16,221 nt of DNA, taken from positions 1 to 16,221 of the forward strand of contig CAKSGG010000073.1 in assembly GCA_934454215.1 (NCBI GenBank), given 5' to 3'. This DNA is from an uncultured Clostridia bacterium (lineage in GTDB: Bacteria; Bacillota; Clostridia; UBA1381). Numbering within the stretch: the stretch's first letter is position 1; the number at the start of each line of letters is the position of its first letter. A model generated the notes under the pieces. It was not told the DNA's origin, searched no databases, and was given only the letters and a program-made list of their open reading frames with translations. A program made the translations under genes and the position numbers. Positions 1 through 6,476 of this stretch are shown in pieces.

Positions 1-99
1 GTATATTGCTTAAAAATTTAATATTAATGCCATAGGTACTCTTTTTTTGTGCTGTCTGTATAAACTGGGGCACTTCAATAATCCGACCTCTTTTTTATT

Positions 100-1293
100 T
101 TATTTATTTAATATTTCTATAGCCTTCTGCAACTGAGTATCTTTGCTGTGTTCAATGTTTGAGGCGTATTCGCCTTGCAGCTCCTCGGGCAAATCCACTT
201 CAATATCGGGCTTGATTCCCGTTCCGTGAATACATACGCCGTTAGGTGAGTAATATTTTGCAATTGTAATCGACATTCCCGAACCGTCGCTGAAAGGTAT
301 TACGCTCTGAACAACGCCTTTGCCGTAGCTTGTTTTTCCTATAACAGTCGCCTTTTTGTAGTCCTTTAACGCACCTGTCAGCACTTCGGAGGCGCTTGCA
401 CTGTTTTCGTTTATAAGTACCGCCATCGGCAGGTCAATTTCGTTTTTATCGGACTTAAATTCCTCTCTGTGACCGTCCTTATATTCCATATAGGTAATAA
501 GTCCTTCGGGAAGAATCTCGTCCGCTATATTACAAACGACATCAAGCGCACCGCCGGGGTTATCTCTTAAGTCGATTATAAGCTTTTGCGCACCCTGTTC
601 CTTTAATTTTTCGTAATTTTCTTTAAATTCGGTGTATGTGTCTATATCACTGCCTTCATCATTTGTATTAAAAGCTGAAATTTTAATATATCCTGTTTTA
701 TTGGAAAGCATTTCCGATTTAACAGACTCGGAAGAAACTCTGCGGCGTTCAATTGTCATTTCAATCGGTTTTCCGTCACGCATGAATTTTATTTTTACCG
801 TTGTTCCTTCTTTTCCGCCTTTGATTTTTGCTATAGCCTCTTCCATTGAACTGCCTGAAAATTCCTCATCGTCAACGCCGACTATAATATCACCGGGCTT
901 AACTCCCGATTCGTATGCACTGCTGCCTTCAAACGGTGATATAACCTCAATTTGGTCATTTTTATTCAAAGATACAACAACACCTATGCCCACATAACTA
1001 TCCTGCAAGCTTTCATTATAAGTTTTAAATTGTTTCGGGGTATAATAATGAGTATATTTTTCATCTAAACCGTCAACATATCCGCTGACGGCAGATTCAA
1101 CCATTTCATTTTCATCGTAATCATAAATATATGAGCTTTCAAGATAACGGTTTATCATTGAAACCTTCTTTTCAAATTTATCAAATACAGAGCTTTTATA
1201 AATCATCGCATAACAGCCTACAGCTCCCATAACGGCGGCGGTCGAAACGGCGGTTATTACAGATGTTAAAATTATTTTTGTTCTTGTTTCCAT
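100..1293 (-). CDS. S41 family C-terminal processing protease (CtpA-like), membrane anchored
   Basis: Serine protease that cleaves extracytoplasmic proteins near their C termini. The N terminus is a short basic stretch followed by one hydrophobic segment (about residues 7-32), which suggests a membrane anchor or signal. A PDZ domain follows at about residues 93-175 (VGIGVVV ... GVKPGDIIVGVD). The S41 catalytic domain covers about 195-375, with LRDNPGG, NENSASASE and TSYGKGVVQ. The likely Ser/Lys dyad is S300 and K325; their 25-residue spacing equals that of S430/K455 in E. coli Prc. Length (397 residues) is normal for the family. I chose the ATG at 1293 because AAGGAGA (1301-1307) lies 7 nt upstream; a TTG at 1299 is in frame but sits against that site. 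It lies 58 bp downstream of the PucR-type regulator on the same strand, so the two may be cotranscribed. The physiological substrate cannot be read from the sequence. Confidence 0.93.
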   Translation of the reverse strand: METRTKIILTSVITAVSTAAVMGAVGCYAMIYKSSVFDKFEKKVSMINRYLESSYIYDYDENEMVESAVSGYVDGLDEKYTHYYTPKQFKTYNESLQDSYVGIGVVVSLNKNDQIEVISPFEGSSAYESGVKPGDIIVGVDDEEFSGSSMEEAIAKIKGGKEGTTVKIKFMRDGKPIEMTIERRRVSSESVKSEMLSNKTGYIKISAFNTNDEGSDIDTYTEFKENYEKLKEQGAQKLIIDLRDNPGGALDVVCNIADEILPEGLITYMEYKDGHREEFKSDKNEIDLPMAVLINENSASASEVLTGALKDYKKATVIGKTSYGKGVVQSVIPFSDGSGMSITIAKYYSPNGVCIHGTGIKPDIEVDLPEELQGEYASNIEHSKDTQLQKAIEILNK

Positions 1294-1300
1294 ATACAAT

Positions 1301-1307
1301 TCTCCTT
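1301..1307 (-). promoter_or_regulatory. Ribosome binding site deciding the S41 protease start
   Basis: AAGGAGA on the minus strand, 7 nt before the ATG at 1293. The in-frame TTG at 1299 would leave only one base of spacing, so the ATG is preferred and the protein loses two residues. Confidence 0.8.
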
Positions 1308-1319
1308 AACAATGCAGTG

Positions 1320-1342
1320 CAGGGGCGCATATTACGCCCCTG
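1320..1342. other. GC-rich perfect stem-loop between regulator and protease genes
   Basis: The arms CAGGGGCG (1320-1327) and CGCCCCTG (1335-1342) pair perfectly around a 7-nt loop. The hairpin starts 10 nt after the stop of the PucR-type regulator. On the minus strand no U-run follows it (GCACTGCATTGTT), so a classical intrinsic terminator is not supported. It could act as a weak attenuator, an mRNA-stabilising or processing structure, or it could be a small dispersed palindrome. Confidence 0.6.
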
Positions 1343-1351
1343 TTTATATAA

Positions 1352-2437
1352 TCATATTTTCATCGGATTTGACATAAGATATTTATGCACCATCATAGCT
1401 ACCTTAAATACTATGGCTTGGTCAAACTTTCTCAGGTCAAGTCCCGTAAGCTTATATATTTTTTCAAGTCTGTATACAAGTGTGTTTCTGTGGACAAAAA
1501 GCTGTCTTGACGTTTCCGAAACGTTCAAATCGTTTTCAAAGAATTTATTTATTGTAAGTATAGTTTCATCGTCAAGCGTTGAAATATCGCCTTTTTTAAA
1601 TACCTCTTTAAGGAAAAGCTCGCAAAGCTTAATCGGAAGCTGATAAATCAGTCTGCCTATTCCGAGGCTGTCGTAATTGAGAATGTATTTTTCTTCATCA
1701 AATACTTTTCCTACCTCCAAAGCAATCTGCGCTTCTTTGTATGAGTTGTTAAGCTCATCAATGTTGTTTGCTACCGTACTCAAGCCTACCAAAATTGTAA
1801 TCATTGTTTCAGAACTTACGGTGTCAACCATTGATTTTGCCATAGCCTCAAGCTCCTGAGATGTTGCAGGCTCTTTGAGTTCCTTTATAAGTACGATATT
1901 ATTTGCGTCTATATTAATTACAAAATCTTTTTCTTTATCGGGGAACATATTCCTTATAACTTCATAAATACCTTGTTCGCCGTTTGCCTGAACCTTTATA
2001 TAAAATACGGCTCTGGGAGTTTCTATATCAACATGAAGCTCTCTTGCTTTCTGGTGTAAATCGAAAGCCAGCAGATTATCGAAAATAATGTTCTGCATGA
2101 AATTTGTCTTATCATATTTTTCATCATAATAATGACGTACATTGTTAGCGGCAACAACAACCGAATTACAGCAGTATTTTGCGATTTCGTCCGTACCCTC
2201 AACGTATACAATATATTCTGTATAGGGCTTGTTTGACATAACCCTCATTGTATATCCGTCTTTATATAAAATCCTGTCGCTGCTTATTGCCGCATATAAA
2301 AAATTCTCTATTGTTTCAGCCGAAGGCTCCGGCCCGTTATACGCAATCACCAAGCCATGGGAATCAACAATACCGAAACGCTTGGGAAATACGTCCGCCA
2401 TTTGTGTTACAATATTTTGAAACGCCTTACTTATCAT
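1352..2437 (-). CDS. PucR/CdaR-type transcriptional regulator
   Basis: Likely DNA-binding regulator that responds to a small metabolite. The N-terminal part (about residues 1-130, with FGIVDSHGLVIAYNG) resembles the sugar-diacid recognition region of CdaR proteins. The middle (about 150-270) fits the GGDEF-like region of this family. The C terminus (about 301-330, LNVSETSRQLFVHRNTLVYRLEKI) is the typical HTH_30 helix-turn-helix of PucR/CdaR proteins. The start is the ATG at 2437, since GGAGGA (2445-2450) lies 7 nt before it; an in-frame upstream extension to 2479 would place this site inside the coding region. A near-consensus promoter lies upstream (2492-2520). It is followed on the same strand by the S41 protease. 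The effector is not known; the name CdaR would overstate the evidence because only family-level features are visible. Confidence 0.85.
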   Translation of the reverse strand: MISKAFQNIVTQMADVFPKRFGIVDSHGLVIAYNGPEPSAETIENFLYAAISSDRILYKDGYTMRVMSNKPYTEYIVYVEGTDEIAKYCCNSVVVAANNVRHYYDEKYDKTNFMQNIIFDNLLAFDLHQKARELHVDIETPRAVFYIKVQANGEQGIYEVIRNMFPDKEKDFVINIDANNIVLIKELKEPATSQELEAMAKSMVDTVSSETMITILVGLSTVANNIDELNNSYKEAQIALEVGKVFDEEKYILNYDSLGIGRLIYQLPIKLCELFLKEVFKKGDISTLDDETILTINKFFENDLNVSETSRQLFVHRNTLVYRLEKIYKLTGLDLRKFDQAIVFKVAMMVHKYLMSNPMKI

Positions 2438-2444
2438 TTTTTTA

Positions 2445-2450
2445 TCCTCC
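2445..2450 (-). promoter_or_regulatory. Ribosome binding site deciding the regulator start
   Basis: GGAGGA on the minus strand, 7 nt upstream of the ATG at 2437. It argues against the 14-residue-longer reading that begins at 2479. Confidence 0.8.
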
Positions 2451-2491
2451 AAACAATCGTAATTTATGTATACAAACACTTATATAAATCT

Positions 2492-2520
2492 ATTATACAA
2501 TAAAATTTACGAAATTTCAA
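2492..2520 (-). promoter_or_regulatory. Sigma-A promoter of the PucR-type regulator
   Basis: On the minus strand the -35 is TTGAAA (2515-2520, five of six consensus) and the -10 is TATAAT (2492-2497, perfect). The spacer is exactly 17 bp. It lies about 55 bp upstream of the ATG at 2437. This is a strong candidate housekeeping promoter for the regulator and possibly the protease. Confidence 0.8.
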
Positions 2521-2580
2521 GAGTAAATTTCCGCTAATTTGTAAATTTATTATTAAATTTTATTGCATTTTATACAATAA
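2493..2580. repeat. AT-rich divergent spacer with an 11-bp direct repeat and a 12-bp inverted repeat
   Basis: TTATACAATAA occurs at 2493-2503 and again at 2570-2580. The arms CAATAAAATTTA (2498-2509) and TAAATTTTATTG (2554-2565) are perfect inverted copies. The first direct-repeat copy overlaps the -10 box of the regulator's promoter. The region could hold operator sites for autoregulation, but the very high AT content makes chance matches more likely than usual. Confidence 0.4.
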
Positions 2581-2648
2581 TTGAAAAAAATAACCGATTT
2601 ATATAAAAAAACGACCGAAAAATTATATGAAAATTTTTGAAAAGATAA

Positions 2649-2654
2649 TATAAT
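2649..2654 (+). promoter_or_regulatory. Possible -10 box of the nucleoside hydrolase gene
   Basis: TATAAT lies 29 bp before the ATG at 2684. No good -35 sits 16-18 bp upstream (the 17-bp position holds TATGAA), so the promoter would be weak or activator-dependent. This short 5' leader also contains the ribosome site GGAGG (2669-2673). Confidence 0.35.
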
Positions 2655-2683
2655 CATAAAAAACATATGGAGGTAATATTAAA

Positions 2684-3598
2684 ATGGAAAACTTACGGCT
2701 ATTAAAAAATTTGCAGATACCGCAAGGCACTGTGGACGCAGTGATTGACACGGATACTTATAATGAGGTAGACGACCAGTTTGCACTGGCATATATGCTT
2801 AAATCAAGCGAAAAGATAAATGTAAAGGCAATTTATGCGGCGCCGTTTCATAATTCAAGGTCAGCTTCTCCTCGTGACGGAATGTATAAAAGCTATGATG
2901 AAATTATGAAGCTTTTGGAAGTAATGGGTAAGGAAGAATATAAAAAATGTACGTTTCACGGCTCTGAGCATTACATGGAGAATGAGGAAAGCCCTGTAAA
3001 ATCAGACGCAATGAAAGATTTGATATCATGCGCAAGACAGTACACGCCCGAAAATCCGCTGTATGTTGTGTGTATTGGAGCAATTACGAATACAGCGTCA
3101 GCAATAGCGGCGGCGCCCGATATTGCCGAAAATATAGTGATTGTTTGGCTTGGAGGGCATGATATACACGTTCCGAAAGGCTGCGGCGAGTTTAATATGA
3201 TGCAGGATATAGCCGCTGCACGCATTATATTTACCTGCAATGCGCCGTTGGTACAACTGCCGTGCCGGAGAGTTGTAAGCTTTTTTGCGATTTCGGAGCC
3301 TGAATTTAATTTTTGGCTTAAAGGAAAAAACAGGCTCTGCGATTTCCTTGACAGAGTTGCGGAGCATATGCACAATGCAAATGGAACACCGTGGACTAAG
3401 GTTATATGGGATGTAACCGCTGTTGCATGGATTATGAATGACAATAATAAATTTATGGATTCCGTGCTTATGCCTGCATATATTCCCGAATACGATATGA
3501 GATACGCATATGCTCCTGACGCAAAGATTATACGGTACGTTACGTGCATAAATAAGGATTCGCTGTTTGCCGATATGATAGACAAGCTTACACGGTAG
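2684..3598 (+). CDS. Nucleoside hydrolase family (IunH-like) protein, variant active site
   Basis: The family hydrolyses the N-glycosidic bond of ribonucleosides, and is cytoplasmic. Family landmarks are in order: DTDTYNEVDDQFAL (residues 22-35, the calcium-binding aspartate motif), an IGAITNTASAI stretch (canonical GPLTN region), GEFN (168-171) followed by an AAARIIF segment, and a C-terminal WDVTAVAW (242-249). Length of 304 residues is normal. There are two oddities: the first motif has two extra residues between DTD and DD relative to the usual DTDPGxDD, and the residue before the conserved C-terminal Asp is W242 where inosine/uridine hydrolases have His. The substrate may therefore not be a standard nucleoside. 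GGAGG (2669-2673) lies 10 nt before the ATG. Its 3' end overlaps the convergent AraC gene by 11 bp. Confidence 0.85.
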   Translation: MENLRLLKNLQIPQGTVDAVIDTDTYNEVDDQFALAYMLKSSEKINVKAIYAAPFHNSRSASPRDGMYKSYDEIMKLLEVMGKEEYKKCTFHGSEHYMENEESPVKSDAMKDLISCARQYTPENPLYVVCIGAITNTASAIAAAPDIAENIVIVWLGGHDIHVPKGCGEFNMMQDIAAARIIFTCNAPLVQLPCRRVVSFFAISEPEFNFWLKGKNRLCDFLDRVAEHMHNANGTPWTKVIWDVTAVAWIMNDNNKFMDSVLMPAYIPEYDMRYAYAPDAKIIRYVTCINKDSLFADMIDKLTR

Positions 3599-4340
3599 AA
3601 CGGCGGAATTGCTTCGGAGTTACTCCGTATTTATCGGAAAACATTTTTAAAAATTGAGCGCTTGTGGAAAATCCGCAGAGTGAGGCGATTTCGGTACAGC
3701 TTTTTGGGCAGTCTGTAAGCAGCTCTGCGGATTTTTTCAGGCGCATATCGGTTTGAAATTGTTTTGGAGACATTCCGAATTTTTTTGTAAATATGTGTCT
3801 GAAATGGTCAAGACTGTAGCCCGAAGCCTTCGCAAGCTGTTCAAAATCTATCTGCTGATTATAATATTCGGATATATACGAGTATATATATCCGAGAGTT
3901 TTGGGCTGTTGAGCTTCGTTTGCCGTGTAGCGCTGTAAAAGCAGAATTATTTCGTACAGCATATGTGAAATCAGTTCTGAATAATTTTCTTTTTGTTCAA
4001 CAGCCTCTTTTATTATTTTGTTCATAATATTTCGGATATTTTCATGATGAAGAATATTATAGATATTTTCTTTCATTGCGGAATGAGGAAAGCCTTCACA
4101 CTCAAATCCCAGAAACATAACGTTCCCGCTGTCAAAATGAATTTCGCTGTGAGGAGTGTTGGGATATACTATATATATTGTTCCGTCCCCCAGATGATAT
4201 GTATTTTCAGCCATGGTAAGTGCGGCGTTTGCTTTGTTAAAATAAACAATTTCATAACAACTGTGCGCATGGCTGTAAACCTCGGAATTTCGAGGTCTGT
4301 TTTTATTTGAACAAAAGAATATTAAATGCGGCGAATACAT
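3588..4340 (-). CDS. AraC-family transcriptional regulator
   Basis: Sugar-responsive type DNA-binding regulator of 250 residues. The N-terminal half is a cupin-like sensing domain, with H24 and H26 in the motif SHAHSCYEIVYF and a later stretch IVYPNTPHSEIHF. The C-terminal 100 residues hold the two AraC helix-turn-helix units: one at about 158-185 (IDFEQLAKASGYSLDHFRHIF) and one at about 205-240 (CTEIASLCGFSTSAQFLKMF, ending KYGVTPKQFRR). A TCCTTT block at 4353-4358 (AAAGGA on the coding strand) lies about 12 nt before the ATG, slightly long spacing. It is transcribed divergently from the sugar transport operon at 4571, the usual arrangement for a local regulator, so it is probably the operon's activator. 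The gene has a perfect consensus promoter (4390-4418). Confidence 0.92.
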   Translation of the reverse strand: MYSPHLIFFCSNKNRPRNSEVYSHAHSCYEIVYFNKANAALTMAENTYHLGDGTIYIVYPNTPHSEIHFDSGNVMFLGFECEGFPHSAMKENIYNILHHENIRNIMNKIIKEAVEQKENYSELISHMLYEIILLLQRYTANEAQQPKTLGYIYSYISEYYNQQIDFEQLAKASGYSLDHFRHIFTKKFGMSPKQFQTDMRLKKSAELLTDCPKSCTEIASLCGFSTSAQFLKMFSDKYGVTPKQFRRSTV

Positions 4341-4389
4341 ATTAAATTCAATTCCTTTCTTTCAAATATTCAATAGAAATATTACCGAC

Positions 4390-4418
4390 ATTATACCATA
4401 TTAAAATTTTTGTGTCAA
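4390..4418 (-). promoter_or_regulatory. Perfect consensus sigma-A promoter of the AraC gene
   Basis: On the minus strand the -35 is TTGACA (4413-4418) and the -10 is TATAAT (4390-4395), both six of six, with a 17-bp spacer. The -10 is extended (TGG before TATAAT). It lies about 50 bp upstream of the AraC start. Confidence 0.88.
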
Positions 4419-4479
4419 CAGAAATTAAAAATCCGTATTCATGGACAAAACTCATACTGCAGTCCTTTTTGCGTAAATT

Positions 4480-4512
4480 GAGCATATCAAAAGAGCAAAT
4501 CGGATATTTTGC
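4480..4512 (+). promoter_or_regulatory. Candidate operator repeats upstream of the transport operon
   Basis: GAGCATATC (4480-4488) and GAGCAAATC (4493-4501) form a direct repeat, eight of nine identical, offset by 13 bp. GATATTTTGC (4503-4512) is a partly inverted related copy. The cluster sits just upstream of and into the presumed -35 of the permease gene. That is where an activator such as the neighbouring AraC protein would bind. The assignment is inferred from position and repetition only. Confidence 0.4.
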
Positions 4513-4535
4513 AATTGTCGGTAAAATGTTATAAT
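4507..4535 (+). promoter_or_regulatory. Candidate promoter of the sugar transport operon
   Basis: A perfect -10 TATAAT lies at 4530-4535. At 17 bp spacing the -35 position holds TTTTGC (4507-4512), a poor match; TTGCAA (4509-4514) is better but only 15 bp away. A good -10 with a weak -35 fits an activator-dependent promoter. A second -10-like TATACT lies at 4536-4541. Confidence 0.45.
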
Positions 4536-4558
4536 TATACTAAAATAAAAGAAAGTGT

Positions 4559-4564
4559 GGTGAT
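4559..4564 (+). promoter_or_regulatory. Ribosome binding site supporting the TTG start of the first permease
   Basis: GGTGAT matches the 3' part of the anti-Shine-Dalgarno complement (GGAGGTGAT) and lies 6 nt before TTG at 4571. An out-of-frame ATG at 4563 begins a three-codon reading (ATG CTG CTT TGA) whose stop overlaps the TTG start. Confidence 0.55.
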
Positions 4565-4570
4565 GCTGCT

Positions 4571-5518
4571 TTGAAAAAAGCTGCAATAAAGAAAAATAAA
4601 CGAATACGGTTAAAAAGAGGAAAACTGCGGTATCAGGGCGAGCTGTGGGGCATGGCGGCACTGCCGATACTGTGGTTTATAGTATTCAGTTATTTACCTA
4701 TGTTTGGTATTACGATTGCATTCAAGGACTATAATTACCGAAAAGGGATTTTGGCGTCTGATTGGGTGGGGCTTAAAAACTTTGATTTTTTCCTTAAATC
4801 GAATGACGCACTAATTGTTATAAGAAACACGGTTTTATTAAATATTCTGTTTATTGCGGCGGCAACGGCGTGCGCATTGCTGCTGGCAATTCTTATGTAT
4901 AATCTGACAAGCAGAGGGATGACTAAAGTATTGCAGACGGTTTACATAACTCCGAATTTCGTATCTTACGTTATGGTGGCGTATGTTGTATATGCTGTTT
5001 TAAATCCGCAGTACGGAGTAGCTAATCAGCTTTTGGAAAAGCTGGGGGTCGGAGGAGTTGACTGGTATGCCGAGCCTAAATACTGGCCTGCGATTTTGAC
5101 GGTAGTGGTTGTCTGGAAAGGAATCGGAATGAAGAGCGTTATGTATTATGCTGCGCTTATGGGAATAGATGAGGCTTTGTTTGAGGCGGCGGAAATTGAC
5201 GGAGCGAACAAAGTGCAGACTACATGGCATATTATGATTCCCGAAATTCTTTCAATAATAGTAATACTGATAATTCTTGACGTGGGCGGAATATTCAGAG
5301 GCGATTTCGGACTTTTCTATCTTGTAACGCAGGATTCGGCGCTTCTTTACAGTGTGACCGATGTAGTGGATACATACGTATACAGAACGCTTATGGAATC
5401 GAATAACGTATCGCTGTCTACGGCAATCGGGTTTATGCAGTCTGTAGTCGGGTGCGTAATGGTATTGTTTACAAATCATGTATCAAAGAAAATTGATGAT
5501 GATTTGGGATTAATCTGA
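4571..5518 (+). CDS. Carbohydrate ABC transporter permease, LplB type
   Basis: Inner-membrane channel subunit for import of a sugar or oligosaccharide. After a basic N terminus of about 27 residues there are six predicted membrane segments. The first contains ALPILWFIVFSYLPMFGI, followed by the family-typical IAFKDYN. The EAA loop that contacts the ATPase begins at E205 (EAAEIDGANKVQTTWHIMIPEI region). Length (315 residues) fits the LplB/YteP group. The start is TTG: no in-frame ATG lies before the first membrane segment, and GGTGAT has correct spacing. It is the first gene of the plus-strand operon; the next permease starts 15 bp after its stop. Regulation is probably through the divergent AraC protein. 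Confidence 0.93.
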   Translation: MKKAAIKKNKRIRLKRGKLRYQGELWGMAALPILWFIVFSYLPMFGITIAFKDYNYRKGILASDWVGLKNFDFFLKSNDALIVIRNTVLLNILFIAAATACALLLAILMYNLTSRGMTKVLQTVYITPNFVSYVMVAYVVYAVLNPQYGVANQLLEKLGVGGVDWYAEPKYWPAILTVVVVWKGIGMKSVMYYAALMGIDEALFEAAEIDGANKVQTTWHIMIPEILSIIVILIILDVGGIFRGDFGLFYLVTQDSALLYSVTDVVDTYVYRTLMESNNVSLSTAIGFMQSVVGCVMVLFTNHVSKKIDDDLGLI

Positions 5519-5533
5519 CAGGAGGTCAACACA

Positions 5534-6415
5534 ATGAAAAAGAGAAAATATATCGGACAAATAATTTTATGCGTATTGCTTACACTGCTCGGCTGTGCCA
5601 TAATAATACCGTTTTTGCTGATTTTGGGAGTTTCGTTCTCGAATGAGCATGACATTATGCTTAACGGTTATAAATTAATTCCGCAGCATTTTGATTTAAC
5701 GGCGTATAAATACGTTTTGCAGAATCCGAAGGAAATATTGCAGGCATATAAAATTACAATAATATTTGCGGTGGCAGGAACTTTTTTAACCACATTTTTT
5801 ACGGCGCTTATGGCATATCCGATTTCAAGACCCGATATGAGCGGTAAAAAGCTGATAAATTATATGCTGCTTATAACTATGCTGTTCAGCGGAGGGCTTG
5901 CCCCTACATACATATTAAATACAAGGTATCTTCACCTTAATAATTCGATATGGATATATATAATTCCGTCACTGCTCTCACCTTGGAATATATTTATGAT
6001 GAGAACTTTCTTTTCACAGTTACCCGGAAGCTTGGTTGAGGCGGCGACTATTGACGGGGCAAAGCAGGTAAACATTTTCTTCAGAATAATTATACCGCTG
6101 TCAAAGCCTGTTATAGCGACTATAGCGGTTATGACGTTTGTTGCAAAGTGGAACAGCTGGTATGAGTCGCTTTTGTATATAGACGATTACACAAAAGTAA
6201 GCCTGCAATATTTTTTACAGAGAATGATGAAAAATATTGCGCTTATAAAAGAAATGAACAGTAAGGGATTAAGTATGTCGGGTGCGATAAGTATTCCGTC
6301 GGAAACGGCAAGAATGGCAATGGCAATACTGGTTGCGGGGCCGATATTATTCGTATTTCCGTTCTTTCAGAAGTATTTTGTAAAGGGACTGACGGTAGGC
6401 GGAGTAAAAGGATAA
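5534..6415 (+). CDS. Carbohydrate ABC transporter permease, YtcP/AraQ type
   Basis: Second membrane subunit of the sugar importer, pairing with the preceding LplB-type protein. It has 293 residues and six predicted membrane segments, the first in residues 7-32. The EAA loop begins at E169 (EAATIDGAKQVNIFFRIIIPLS region). The C-terminal end FPFFQKYFVKGLTVGGVKG is typical of the family. AGGAGGT (5520-5526) lies 7 nt before the ATG, and the gene starts 15 bp after the previous stop, so translation is probably coupled. No nucleotide-binding subunit follows; these importers usually share an MsmX-like ATPase encoded elsewhere. Confidence 0.94.
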   Translation: MKKRKYIGQIILCVLLTLLGCAIIIPFLLILGVSFSNEHDIMLNGYKLIPQHFDLTAYKYVLQNPKEILQAYKITIIFAVAGTFLTTFFTALMAYPISRPDMSGKKLINYMLLITMLFSGGLAPTYILNTRYLHLNNSIWIYIIPSLLSPWNIFMMRTFFSQLPGSLVEAATIDGAKQVNIFFRIIIPLSKPVIATIAVMTFVAKWNSWYESLLYIDDYTKVSLQYFLQRMMKNIALIKEMNSKGLSMSGAISIPSETARMAMAILVAGPILFVFPFFQKYFVKGLTVGGVKG

Positions 6416-6428
6416 AAATGCAAAATAA

Positions 6429-6450
6429 CATATAGCGTTGCAGCTATATG
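6429..6450 (+). other. Perfect intergenic hairpin between permease and binding-protein genes
   Basis: CATATAGC (6429-6436) and GCTATATG (6443-6450) pair perfectly around the 6-nt loop GTTGCA. It lies 13 bp after the permease stop and 26 bp before the binding-protein start. No T-run follows, so it is not a simple terminator. In transport operons such hairpins can protect the upstream mRNA end or allow higher binding-protein expression; that role is inferred here. Confidence 0.6.
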
Positions 6451-6476
6451 AAAATAAATAAAAAGGAGACGAAAAA

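Noticed and set aside
1..99. Possible tRNA or gene tail at the left edge
   Set aside because: No cloverleaf arms or T-loop motif could be fitted, all frames are broken by stops, and T-runs are not preceded by a convincing stem. I see no feature in this stretch.
1320..1342. Rho-independent terminator of the PucR-type gene
   Set aside because: The stem is good but no U-tract follows on the coding strand, so it is listed only as a stem-loop.
2971..3585. 204-codon minus-strand reading frame
   Set aside because: It lies wholly inside the nucleoside hydrolase gene, whose family motifs are clear, and it has no ribosome site or recognisable domain.
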